DNA from: Candidatus Rhodoferax odensensis | GTDB lineage: Bacteria; Pseudomonadota; Gammaproteobacteria; Burkholderiales; Burkholderiaceae_C | Assembly: GCA_016718405.1 (NCBI GenBank) | Contig: JADKDJ010000021.1 | Span: 1 to 46,817 of the forward strand | Reading direction: 5' to 3' | Length of the DNA: 46,817 nt | Shown: positions 1-8,847 of the stretch, piece by piece | Position numbering within the stretch: the first letter of the stretch is position 1 | Layout: each line of letters begins with the position of its first letter | Notes under the pieces: model-generated | The model's input: only the letters and a program-made list of their open reading frames with translations | The model's database searches: none | What the model was told of the DNA's origin: nothing | Program-made: the position numbers and the translations under genes

Positions 1-1632
1 GGTCAAACCAGCCGGTGGCGGCCAGGCGCGGTCCCAGCACGGCGTCGCGCACCCGCTGCTTCAAGGGGCCGCGGAACCAGCGCGCCAGCGGCACCGAAAA
101 GCCCATCTTGGGCCGGTACAACACGTCGTGTGGCAGGTGCGGCTCCATCGCCTTCTTGAAGATATATTTGCCTTCCTGCCCATGGATCTTGTGGCTTGAC
201 GGCAGTGAGGCCAGCCACTCGACCAGTTCATGGTCCATCAGCGGTTCGCGCACTTCCAGCGAGTGCGCCATGCTGGCCCGATCAACCTTGGTGTTGATGT
301 CACCCACCAGGTAGGTCTTGAGGTCCAGGTACTGGATCAAGGCCAGCGGGTCGCTGGTACCCGCCTGGGCGGCGTGGCGATTGAACACATCCTGGGCGTT
401 GTAGCCGGCCAGCTCGGTCTTGAAGCTGGCGCTGAACAAGGCCTCGCGCATTGGGTCGCGCAGAATCGAGACGGTGTGAAAGTAGGCCTGCACCGAAGTG
501 CGGGCAAGGCCCTCAAAGGTGGTCTTGGCGCGAAACACGCGCGGCGCCCAGTCGGCCTTGGGATAGAGCCGCCCCAGCGTGCCAAACAAGGGCCGGCGCA
601 CGCTGTGCGGCAAGGCCGCGCGCATGCGCTCTTCCATCAGGTGCATGCGGTAGCGCCGGTAGCCACCAAAGGACTCATCCCCACCGTCACCCGACAGGGC
701 TACGGTCACATGCTTGCGCGCCAGTTGGCAGACGCGGTAGGTGGGGATGGCCGAACTGTCGGCATAGGGTTCGTCGTATAGGCGGGCCAGGGTGTCGATC
801 AGGTCGAAGTCGTCGCTCTGCACCACTTCCAGCCGATGATTGGTGTGGTAACGGTCCGCCACCTTTTGGGCAAACTCTGATTCATTGAAAGCCGGGTCGT
901 CAAAGCCGATCGAGCAGGTGTTGACCGGGGTGTCGGACAAGCCTGCCATCATCGCCACGACGGCGCTGCTGTCGACGCCGCCCGACAGAAAGGCACCCAA
1001 CGGGTCAGGCTGTGGGCTGGCGACAGTTTGCGGGCCTGCTTGAAGATGGTGCGCGGCTCGGCCACATAACCCAGCGCAAAGTATTCCTCCACCGCCAGGG
1101 GGTCGATGTCGCGGCGCAAACCGCCGTGAGCCAAGACCGACTTCAGCTCGGAGCCGAACAGCAAGGTGCCGTCGTCGAGCAGCGCGTAGTACATCGGCTT
1201 GACGCCCAGCCGGTCGCGCGCCATGAAGAAGGTCTGCTGATTGCGGTCCCACAGGGCAAAGGCAAACATGCCGCGAAAGCGCTTGACGCAGTCTTCGCCC
1301 CAGGACTCCCAGGCGTGCACGATGACTTCGGTGTCGCTCTTGGTGTGGAACACATGGCCCAGCGCCTGCAGTTCGGGGATGAGTTGCTGGTAGTTGTAGA
1401 TCTCGCCATTGAAGATCACCACCACCGAGCCGTCCTCGTTGAACAGCGGTTGCTGGCCGGTGGCGATGTCGATGATCGACAGGCGCCGATGCCCCAGGCC
1501 GACACCGGGCTCGACATGCAGGCTGCCCTCGTCGGGGCCGCGGTGCAGTTGCGAGTCATTCATGCGCTGCAGCACGGCCCGAGGGATGTCGCTGGTGCCT
1601 CGGGTATCAAAAATTCCGGTAATGCCGCACAT
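1..1632 (-). CDS. XrtA-associated amidotransferase, asparagine synthase-like (3' end outside window, internal loss)
   Basis: This is a class II glutamine amidotransferase related to asparagine synthase, of the type found in exosortase A loci; it probably amidates a sugar or another EPS precursor in the cytoplasm. The start is ATG at 1632, giving the nucleophile-bearing N-terminus MCGITGIFD and the glutaminase motifs RGPDEG and FNGEIYNY. The synthetase domain follows with the PPi-loop SGGVDSSAVV near 965-995, then LSGDGGDESFGGY and, close to the edge, KYIFKKAMEPHLPHDVLYRP. The reading frame breaks near 1005. The text jumps from SPAHSLT straight to PLGAFLSGG, where the family has roughly 45-55 more residues with a conserved YWD segment, so about 150 bases plus a frame are missing. 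The last approximately 90 residues lie beyond the left edge. Family assignment is firm. Whether the loss is real is unknown. Confidence 0.88.
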
Positions 1633-1659
1633 GGGGTTGTTATTGCTTAGGGAAGCGTA

Positions 1660-2046
1660 CTAAATCTTGATGATGGTGTCGCTATAGAGGGCTACCAAGG
1701 GGTCGTGGGTCATCAATCGCATAGGTTCCACGAGTGCCTGCGCTACCAATATTCGATCGAATGGGTCTTGATGGTGCGCTGGCAGCTCTTCCACGGCCAT
1801 GGCATGCTCTGGTTCTATGTTCAGAAATCGGTATCCAGACTGTCGAAAAAAACGCACTGCGTCCTGGCTAGAAACCGGCATGTCACCACGCCCCAGCGCG
1901 CGCTTGATTGCGATCTCCCATATATTTGCCGCACTCACCCAAACCGTTGTCGTGGGGGCCTGAATCAGCTCACGCGCTTTGGGCGGCAATTTGGGACTGT
2001 CGGTGATGGCCCACAACGCGACATGCGTATCAAGCAGCAGGTTCAA
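1660..2046 (-). CDS. PIN-domain toxin (VapC-like)
   Basis: A 128-residue PIN-domain protein, probably the RNase toxin of a type II toxin-antitoxin pair. The first acidic residue lies in LLLDTHVALW (residues 3-12), a central Glu in ANIWEIAIK, and the distal acidic cluster in DPFDRILVAQA, as expected for a metal-dependent PIN active site. Its ATG overlaps the antitoxin stop by 4 bases (ATGA), indicating translational coupling. The pair sits on the same strand between two canonical XrtA genes (stp2 and the amidotransferase), so it is an insertion into the EPS operon rather than part of the pathway. RNA target not inferable. Confidence 0.88.
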   Translation of the reverse strand: MNLLLDTHVALWAITDSPKLPPKARELIQAPTTTVWVSAANIWEIAIKRALGRGDMPVSSQDAVRFFRQSGYRFLNIEPEHAMAVEELPAHHQDPFDRILVAQALVEPMRLMTHDPLVALYSDTIIKI

Positions 2047-2291
2047 GTAGGCACCCCGCCGAGAAAAAGGGTGGCTACTTCAACGTTATTGGCATCGATA
2101 CTGTCTGGGACGGTAAACAGACCTTTGGCCACACCAATCCGGCTCGCAGGTGGAGAAGGTTCCATTGGCACCAGTCGGGCTGCAGGGCGGCCGTTTCTCG
2201 CGATCACGATCTCGCGCTCTTGACCTTGCTCAATGACGTCCACCAAACGCGATAGTGACGATTTGGCTTGCAACATATTGACGGTCTGCAT
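2043..2291 (-). CDS. Phd/YefM-type antitoxin
   Basis: An 82-residue protein with the Phd/YefM N-terminal DNA-binding fold signature: MLQAKSSLSRLVDVIEQG followed by EIVIARNGRPAARLVPM. In the family this part dimerises and binds the operator, while the C-terminal tail neutralises the PIN toxin encoded immediately downstream. The pair is expected to autoregulate, but I could not identify an operator in the 48-base gap after stp2 (2292-2339). Length and order (antitoxin first) are normal for the family. Confidence 0.85.
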   Translation of the reverse strand: MQTVNMLQAKSSLSRLVDVIEQGQEREIVIARNGRPAARLVPMEPSPPASRIGVAKGLFTVPDSIDANNVEVATLFLGGVPT

Positions 2292-2339
2292 CGATTTCTC
2301 CCAAGTGGCGGCTTAGTCTGGTCTGGCTAACGAAATATA

Positions 2340-3494
2340 TCAAGAAAGCGATGCGCGCAACTGACTGTCGTACACATTTTGGTAGGTCGAAACCATGGCG
2401 TTCATACTGAATCGATCCAGAACTCGCTGCCTGCCTGCGTGTCCCATTTTGAGGCAGCGCTCCTGGTCATTTGCCAGTCTGACCAGTTCGCGTGCCATAG
2501 CCTCCACGTTGGCTGCGGGAACGACAACACCAGTGTCTGGTTGGTGCACCAGGTCCGCATTGCCCCCAACGGCGGTGGCGATAACCGGTAACCCACTGGC
2601 CATGGCTTCGAGAATGGTGTTGGATATGCCTTCTGCCAGCGATGGCAACGCAAAGGCATGCAGGCCGCGCATGACGTCTGCCACATCACTGCGTTCGCCG
2701 GGCAACCACGCCAGGTCCGCCACACCCGCAGCCTCCAGAATGCCCTGTGCCTTGGCGCGCAAGGGCCCCTCGCCCACCATGACCAGGCGTAAACGCTGCT
2801 TCAGCGAGGGATCGGTTTGGAGGGCCTGCACAAAGGCCCGCGCCAGCAGCGTCTGGTCTTTGACGGTCTGCATGCGTCCGACGGTACCCACCAGCCAATG
2901 CTGTGCGGGATCAAAAGGACAACCCGCAATGGTTAGTGGACCATCGGGTGCCGGACAGAATCGGTCGGTATCGACGCCGTTGTAGGCTTGGGTAATCTTG
3001 CCTTGTGGCACGTGTACCTTTTGGACCAGGTAGTCGTCCAGGTCGCGCGACAAGGCGATGTAGCGGTGCACAAAGGGCTTGTAGACGCGACGCATACGCT
3101 GGTACGTGACGTTGCTGCCATCCAGATCGCCGACATCACGGCCATGTTCGCCGTGGATGCGCACTGGCACACCCGCGGCCCAGGCCGGCACCTGTACTTC
3201 AAGGGCGGCCAGGTTGCGGCTGTGCACGATATGGGGACGCAAACGACGGAAGAGCCTGAACAATTTGGGGTACTGCCAGATGCCATGGCCGGGCGGTTTG
3301 TGCAGGGCAATGAACTCGACGTCCTTGCGCTGGACGCGCTGGCTGAAGTCAGTAACCTCGGTCAGCGCCAGGACAGCGTGGCGGTAGGCATCGGCGGGCA
3401 TGTGGTTGATCAGGTTGACCACGCCGTTTTCCAGACCACCGGTGTCGAAACGGTACATCACATGCAGTACCAACGGACGCGTGTCACCGAGCAT
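2340..3494 (-). CDS. XrtA/EPS-associated glycosyltransferase stp2 (GT4)
   Basis: A GT-B fold glycosyltransferase of the PEP-CTERM/EpsH1-associated stp2 type; it adds a sugar to the growing lipid-linked EPS repeat at the cytoplasmic face. The N-terminus LHVMYRFDTGGLENGVVNL is characteristic. The donor domain carries VGTVGRMQTVKDQTLL, then PSLAEGISNTILEAMASGLP with the family E-x7-E element, and it ends near DRFSMNAMV. An upstream TTG at 3512 is in frame, but I chose the ATG at 3494 (MLGDTRPLVLHV) because homologues begin there and an inverted repeat lies directly upstream. The gene is intact in one frame, about 384 residues, typical for the family. Donor and acceptor sugars cannot be read from sequence. 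Confidence 0.9.
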   Translation of the reverse strand: MLGDTRPLVLHVMYRFDTGGLENGVVNLINHMPADAYRHAVLALTEVTDFSQRVQRKDVEFIALHKPPGHGIWQYPKLFRLFRRLRPHIVHSRNLAALEVQVPAWAAGVPVRIHGEHGRDVGDLDGSNVTYQRMRRVYKPFVHRYIALSRDLDDYLVQKVHVPQGKITQAYNGVDTDRFCPAPDGPLTIAGCPFDPAQHWLVGTVGRMQTVKDQTLLARAFVQALQTDPSLKQRLRLVMVGEGPLRAKAQGILEAAGVADLAWLPGERSDVADVMRGLHAFALPSLAEGISNTILEAMASGLPVIATAVGGNADLVHQPDTGVVVPAANVEAMARELVRLANDQERCLKMGHAGRQRVLDRFSMNAMVSTYQNVYDSQLRASLS

Positions 3495-3522
3495 GTTGCG
3501 TAGACTGGTCAAGAAGGGCGCT

Positions 3523-3599
3523 CGTCATGGCGAGGCCGCAGGCTGTGGCAATCCATGGGTTCAGGAGTCCTGGATTGCTTCACTTCGTTCGCAATGACG
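3523..3599. repeat. CGTCAT-type REP-like inverted repeat (intact hairpin)
   Basis: A 77-base imperfect inverted repeat lies between stp2 and the UDP-sugar dehydrogenase. The left arm starts CGTCATGGCGAGGCC and runs to GGCAATCCA; the right arm runs TGGATTGCTTCAC to CGCAATGACG. The arms can pair into a long hairpin around a short spacer (GGGTTCAGGAGTCC region). This matches the widespread family of dispersed intergenic repeats with CGTCATTGCGA ends. It is non-coding and, within the operon, may act as an mRNA-stabilising or attenuating hairpin. A degenerate relative is at 16038-16115. Confidence 0.7.
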
Positions 3600-3603
3600 G
3601 GAG

Positions 3604-4880
3604 TTACAGGCGCCAGAGCCTGTAACCGGCCGCCCGAATAGTCTTGGCATCAAAGGCGGCCTTTACGTCGATGAAGGCACCACCCTTGACCAGCTTCTTG
3701 CCAAAGTCTTCCATCGACAGGCTGGCGAATTCCTGGTGCGCGACCGCCGCCACGATTGCATCCGCGCGGCAACTCGTCCCACGGCAACAAAGGCACACCA
3801 TACTCGTGCACGGCTTCATCCGACTCCGCCTGCGGGTCGGTCACAAACACTTCCACGCCATAGGACTTGAGCTCGTTGATGATGTCGATCACCTTGGAGT
3901 TGCGCAGTCGCCACAGTTCTCCTTGAAGGTCAGACCCAGCACGTTGACCTTGGCACCCTTGATGTAGCTGCCCGCGGCGATCATGTTCTTGATGGTTTGC
4001 TCCGCAATGAACTTGCCCATGCCGTCGTTGATGCGTCGACCGGCCAGAATCACCTGTGGGTTGTAACCCAGCATTTCGGCCTTGTGGGTCAGGTAATAGG
4101 GATCGACGCCAATACAGTGGCCGCCGACCAGGCCCGGCTTGAAGCGCAGGAAGTTCCATTTGGTGCCGGCGGCTTCCAGCACCTCGGTGGTGTCGATGCC
4201 CAGTTTGTCGAAGATGATCGACAGCTCGTTCATCAAGGCGATGTTAAGGTCGCGCTGGGTGTTTTCGATCACCTTGGCCGCCTCGGCGGCCTTGATGCTT
4301 GACGCCCGGTGCACGCCGGGCAGGATGATGGTCTCATACAGCTTGGCCACCTTCTCCAAGGTCTCGGGACTGTCGCCCGAGACGATCTTGAGAATCTTGG
4401 TCAGCGTGTGTTCCTTGTCGCCCGGATTGATGCGCTCGGGGGAATAGCCGACGAAGAAGTCCTGCTTCCATTTCAACCCGGATTCGCGTTCCAGCACCGG
4501 AATGCAAACCTCCTCGGTGGCACCAGGATAAACGGTGGATTCGTACACCACCACGGCGCCCTTCTTCATATTGCGTCCGACGCTGGTGCTCGAACCAATC
4601 AGCGGGCGGAAATCGGGGATGGGCGTCGTCCACCGGCGTAGGAACCGCCACCACGATCATGTCGGCCTCGGCCAGCATCGCCTGGGTCCGCAGTGTAGAC
4701 CGCATGGGGTGAGGCCTGCATCTCATCATCGGATAACTCCCGCGACGGATCGACCCCGCGCTGGCAGGATTCGACCTTGTTCACGGCGATGTCGAAACCT
4801 ATCGTGCGAAAATGCTTGCCAAACTCCACCACCAGGGGCAGGCCCACATAGCCCAAACCAATGACTGCTACCACGCTCAT
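3604..4880 (-). CDS. UDP-N-acetyl-hexosamine 6-dehydrogenase, TviB/WbpA-type (four apparent frameshifts)
   Basis: A nucleotide-sugar dehydrogenase that makes a UDP-N-acetyl-hexosaminuronic acid by two-step NAD-dependent oxidation. The NAD-binding Rossmann motif is VAVIGLGYVGLPLV (residues 4-17), followed by VAVPTPVDDAH, YESTVYPGATEE, NELSIIFDKLGID and the catalytic-Cys segment KPGLVGGHCIGVDPYYLTHK. The C-terminal domain has GLTFKENCGDLRNSKV. Start ATG 4880 has a GGAGGT ribosome-binding site. The product is spread over several frames: one extra G near 4687, one extra C near 4637, one lost C near 3908 and one lost base near 3770. Repairing them gives about 425 residues, the normal length. The TviB-like N-terminus (VEFGKHFRTIGFDI) argues against WecC. 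With the 2-epimerase at 9740 it implies an N-acetyl-hexosaminuronate (GlcNAcA or ManNAcA) in the EPS. Confidence 0.88.
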
Positions 4881-4929
4881 CTCGATACCTCCAAAATGCT
4901 TCTCTTCAAAATCAGTTGGGGACAGCCGG

Positions 4930-6492
4930 TCACCGGCTTTGTCGGGTTTGCGCCAACAATGCCTCGATCGCTGACAGGTTGTCCGACAGGAACGACTGCA
5001 GCAGCGCCTCGGATCCGTCGATTTGGTCTTTTGAGGCGTACACGACGATGACCGCGCTATCGTCACCACGCCCCGTGAATCTGAACCAGGCACTATAAGC
5101 TTTAGCCAGGTAATCGCTGGCTGTAAAAGTGCCGTTTATCCAGTAAATCTGCCACACCACCAGCCGCTCAACCGTAGCGCCATTGGCCAGCGATACGGCA
5201 CGCAGCTCGGCGGTTCGAACCGCCAAGTGCTGCGGCCCGATCTGGGCTACTCGGCTGGCGCTGGCAACTTGGCTCCAATTAGGGTCCTTGGACCGCACCA
5301 ACACGTTGTCAGAGCTGATTAACTTGTGTTGGTAGTTCTGATTGCGGTAGTAGCCAAGGTACAGACCAACCTTTGCCGCCATTCGACGCGGATAGCTCCC
5401 TGCACGGGCTGACGGGTTACTGAAAGCCGGCTCAAAGGCCGCCATTGGCGAACCGCTCAGGCGCCAGTCGCCCGCCAATGCGGTGGGCGTCGTCATCGCA
5501 CCGACTTGTGGTGACTTGGCGTTGTCCAGCAGCCAGAGCGTGCCGTGCGGGCGCTGCCAAGGCCAGCAAGGCAGCGACCAGTCCCCACGACCAAGCGGCA
5601 TTGGTTGCGCCGACCACGGTACGCGTTGGCGCGGATTCAAGATGAGTCGAGCCCAGCACTGGGGCTCAGGCTCGCTCCAGCGCGCGCCAATCATGAACAT
5701 CAGCAAAATCACCACACCAAAGAAAACCCAGCCATAAATCAAATGGTCGGCCCCCACCGCGAGCTGGTTGCCCGAAAGGTGGCCCAGCATGACGATCATG
5801 TAAGCGCGAAGCCAATTGGCGACGATCGGCACCAGCAACGACACCAGCACGAAGGCAACCCGCCGCCGGGTCGACTGGTAGTTGAGGTAAGCGAAGAGCG
5901 TTCCAACCGTTACCGACGCAATCAGGTACCGAATGCCGCTGCAGGCCTCGACCACCGACCAATTGCCCGACGGGATCACGAACTGCAAGCCTTCGCGGAA
6001 CACCGGAATGCCTGAAAGACGCAGCGCCAGCACCGTGAAGTCCGCCGTCCACGCCATCATCTGCGGCATCAGGAACTCACCCAACGGCACCGCAAAGAAC
6101 AGGAACAGCAAGGCAAACAGGATGCAGCGCGTCACCGCCAGGCCCAGCAGCGCCGGCACCGTCAACACTAGCCGAGTGACCAGCGCCAGTTGCGTCAGCG
6201 CGTTGACCGCAGCCAGATCACCCAGCAACCAAACAAAGGCGACCGCAGCCATCGGCAGCAATACCCAGCGCATGGGCTGGGGCGTCAACGCCGCCAGTTG
6301 CGCACGCTTGCGCCAGATCAGCCAGGCCACGATCGGCGGCACCACAAAGGCGTGCGTGAAAGTCTCGGACCGGTACCAGATGGTGACCATGGCCAGCGCG
6401 GTCTCGCGATACAGCAGCAGGATCGCCACAATGGCGATCACGACCTGGGGCAAGGCCTTGCGCCAGGCCGCGGTTCGCGCAAGCGTCGCCAT
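4930..6492 (-). CDS. xrtA: Exosortase A fused to EpsI domain
   Basis: An integral-membrane cysteine transpeptidase-like enzyme thought to cleave PEP-CTERM tails and attach the proteins to a membrane or EPS acceptor. About eight hydrophobic segments fill residues 15-270. The family catalytic triad is visible: Cys in VVEACSGIRYL, Arg in NWLRAYMIV and His in GADHLIYGW. After residue ~330 comes a periplasmic EpsI-like domain (VGLYLGYYRNQNYQHKLISS, then VYWQIYWINGTFTASDY-like text), so both functions are on one polypeptide, as in many XrtA proteins. Residues ~278-312 are out of frame: the other frame encodes the expected membrane segment WSWGLVAALLALAAPA around 5550-5620, so two compensating indels near 5650 and 5545 are likely. 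Start ATG 6492. The likely substrate gene is at 20111. Confidence 0.93.
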   Translation of the reverse strand: MATLARTAAWRKALPQVVIAIVAILLLYRETALAMVTIWYRSETFTHAFVVPPIVAWLIWRKRAQLAALTPQPMRWVLLPMAAVAFVWLLGDLAAVNALTQLALVTRLVLTVPALLGLAVTRCILFALLFLFFAVPLGEFLMPQMMAWTADFTVLALRLSGIPVFREGLQFVIPSGNWSVVEACSGIRYLIASVTVGTLFAYLNYQSTRRRVAFVLVSLLVPIVANWLRAYMIVMLGHLSGNQLAVGADHLIYGWVFFGVVILLMFMIGARWSEPEPQCWARLILNPRQRVPWSAQPMPLGRGDWSLPCWPWQRPHGTLWLLDNAKSPQVGAMTTPTALAGDWRLSGSPMAAFEPAFSNPSARAGSYPRRMAAKVGLYLGYYRNQNYQHKLISSDNVLVRSKDPNWSQVASASRVAQIGPQHLAVRTAELRAVSLANGATVERLVVWQIYWINGTFTASDYLAKAYSAWFRFTGRGDDSAVIVVYASKDQIDGSEALLQSFLSDNLSAIEALLAQTRQSR

Positions 6493-6539
6493 GGCGTTGC
6501 TTCAGACGCCACGTTGGTCCCCCGGTTGGGGGGGACCTT

Positions 6540-7795
6540 TCATGTGTCGCGGACTTGTTGGAAGAACTCGGGGCGGAGGGCGAAAGATAGCGGTCGATGC
6601 GCGACAAGTGCGCCGCCCAACTGTAACTGGCCAACACCCGTTGGCGCCCGGCAGCGCCAATGGCGTCGGCCTCCGACGTATTCTCTAGTAAGCGCGCGAC
6701 GGCAGTCACATAGTCGGCCACCGAATCGGCGCCAAGCAGTTCTTGCCCCGCCTGCGCATCAATAGCCGCGACGCAGGATTGCGCCGCCACCACGGGCCGG
6801 GCCATCGCCATCGCCTCCAGGATCTTGTTCTGGATGCCGCGTGCCACCCGCAGCGGGGCCACCACTACTGCCGCATGCTGCAGATAGGGACGAACATCCG
6901 GCACCGTGCCAGTTACCAAGACCGAATCGCCCGCGAGCGATTGAACTGCTGCAGGTGGGCTGCGCCCAACGATGTAAAAGCGCAATTGCGGCCAGCGACG
7001 ACGCAAAGTGGGCCAGATATCGCTGACAAACCAGACCACGGCGTCGATGTTGGGCCAGTAGTCCATTGCGCCGGTGAACACGATCGGTATCTCGGCCCCG
7101 GTCGCGCCAGCATTCGCGTGCGCGGCCAGAAACGGCGAGGGCCTGCCCGCATCCGGCGCAAAGAATTCGGCATCCACACCATTGCTGATCGTGTCGACTT
7201 TGGCCGCACACTGAGGAGCCAGTTGTCCAAATAGCGCGCTCTCTTTTTCGGTCACGAAGAATGAGCGCCTGGCCTGCATGGCCACGAGACGCTCATAGGC
7301 TAGCAAGGACTGACCTTCGCGGCGATAGAGCCAGGACATCGGCCAGCGGTGCTTGCCGGCGTACTCCGACCATTTGGCCGAGTCAACATCGACAAAGTCC
7401 ACCAGCATCGGAATCTGGGGCAATCGCTGGGCATACTGCGCCATGGCCGACGAAAAAACCACCACCGCGTCGATCGCGTGGCGCTGCGCCAGGCGGTCAA
7501 CCCATTGAGCCAAGCCCGCATCTCGGTAGTAGCGCAGCGTCAGCGCTTCGGCGCCGAGCAGCGCCAAGGCGCTACGCAGCTTGGCTTGGCGTGGGTGCAG
7601 TCTTGCCACCTGCAACTCGGTACAAAGGGTGCGCACAGTAGGAACATGAACTTCGTCGAGCGGGTCGTCCACGAAGGTTCCCAGAAACACCTGGTGCTGC
7701 GCCGCCAAGTGCTTGAGCAAGTGGTAGGACCGCACTTTGTCGCCCTTGTTCGGCGGGTAGGGCAAGCGGTGTACCAGGTAAAGCAGATTGGCCAT
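6540..7795 (-). CDS. XrtA/EPS-associated glycosyltransferase stp1 (GT4)
   Basis: A GT-B glycosyltransferase of the PEP-CTERM/EpsH1-associated stp1 type, acting in EPS repeat assembly at the inner membrane. It starts at ATG 7795 (MANLLYLVHRLPYPPNKGDK, a family hallmark), 8 bases after the FemAB stop. The donor-binding half has FTGAMDYWPNIDAVVWF, YIVGRSPP and GIQNKILEAMAMARPVVA. In the sequence as given the frame stays open to 6218, running into xrtA in the wrong frame; a one-base correction near 6570-6580 gives a tail EFFQQVRDT and a TGA at 6540-6542. That places the end 47 bases before xrtA and makes a normal ~418-residue protein. The exact C-terminus is therefore uncertain. Confidence 0.88.
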
Positions 7796-7803
7796 GTCGG
7801 CAC

Positions 7804-8841
7804 TCAACCCAGATTGCGTACGACAAAGGGACCCAGCCAATTGGCCAGCCAGATCGGCATGCGCCGCCAGGTTTCGATCAGTAACTTGTACTTGGCATTG
7901 GACGGGTTGTTTTGTGGGATGGCGTCGCGCTTGTACAGGCAGTACTCGTAGTGCAGTGGCCGCGGCTCAAAACCCCAGTTCTTCTTGAATGCGTACGACC
8001 CGGTGCCCTGTTTGCTGCGTCCATAGTCAAACACCTTGAGACCACGCGCGCAGGCACGGCGCATCAATTCCCAGTACTTGAAGTCATTGGCGGCGAGCTC
8101 GCGGGCCCGTTCATCGTCGCCGGCATAGTAGGGGAGTATCTCGTCCCTGAAGTAAAAACTCATCACACTACTGAGCGGGCGACCATCTGGGGCAGTGACG
8201 GTCAGGACTTCGCAGTCGGCGCCGAACTCGGCCATCAGCGCCCGAAAGTAACGCTTGGGCATGGCCGGCGTGCCGTGACGGTGCACATTGTCGGCATACA
8301 GCGCAAAGAAGCGTTCGACATCGGGGTCAATCGCACTGAGCAGTCCGTTCTTGACGCCTTTGCGCACCATCGCGCGCTGCTTGCGCGGGATGGCCAGCAT
8401 GTTGGCCTCCTCATCGGCCAGGATTTCTTTGCGAAAGGTGACGTACAAGTCTTGCGTCGGCCAATCCGGGCGTTGTGCTTCGACGTGGCGCAGCTCCAGG
8501 TGCGCCACACCCAGCTTCACAGCCAGTGCCTGGGCCTCTGCGACCAGGGCCGCCGCCACGTCGGGGCTGCTCGCGGCCACACCGCCATAGACGGCAAAAG
8601 GCAGGCTGGTCAACGAGTTGCCGAATAACCAGCTGTTGACGTGACCGAGCGGCAACACCCCGCAAATAAGCCCCTGCTCTTGGGCGTACAGATAATAGGC
8701 GTCGTGCCGGTACACCTCACGCAAGATGCGTTGCCAGCCGGCGCGGTGAAAGAAGGTGGCCTGCGGGCAGGCCAGGACGAACTCGTCCCAGCGCCCGGCG
8801 GTCTCGCGATCGCTCGCTTGAAGCTGGTGCACGCTCAGCAC
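7804..8841 (-). CDS. FemAB-related protein, XrtA/PEP-CTERM locus type
   Basis: A 345-residue GNAT-fold protein of the FemAB-like family that accompanies exosortase A. FemAB relatives transfer aminoacyl groups from tRNA to cell-envelope acceptors. In XrtA loci the acceptor is unknown and may be the EPS or a lipid-linked anchor. Visible landmarks are the N-terminal WDEFVLACPQATFFHRAGW, the basic IPRKQRAMVRKG segment, SSVMSFYFRDEILPYYAG (acyl-transfer core) and FDYGRSKQGTGSYAFKKNWG, a strongly conserved FemAB motif. I use the GTG at 8841, whose position just after the deacetylase stop (8848) fits tight operon packing. Full length and intact in one frame. Confidence 0.9.
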   Translation of the reverse strand: MLSVHQLQASDRETAGRWDEFVLACPQATFFHRAGWQRILREVYRHDAYYLYAQEQGLICGVLPLGHVNSWLFGNSLTSLPFAVYGGVAASSPDVAAALVAEAQALAVKLGVAHLELRHVEAQRPDWPTQDLYVTFRKEILADEEANMLAIPRKQRAMVRKGVKNGLLSAIDPDVERFFALYADNVHRHGTPAMPKRYFRALMAEFGADCEVLTVTAPDGRPLSSVMSFYFRDEILPYYAGDDERARELAANDFKYWELMRRACARGLKVFDYGRSKQGTGSYAFKKNWGFEPRPLHYEYCLYKRDAIPQNNPSNAKYKLLIETWRRMPIWLANWLGPFVVRNLG

Positions 8842-8847
8842 GGCGAT

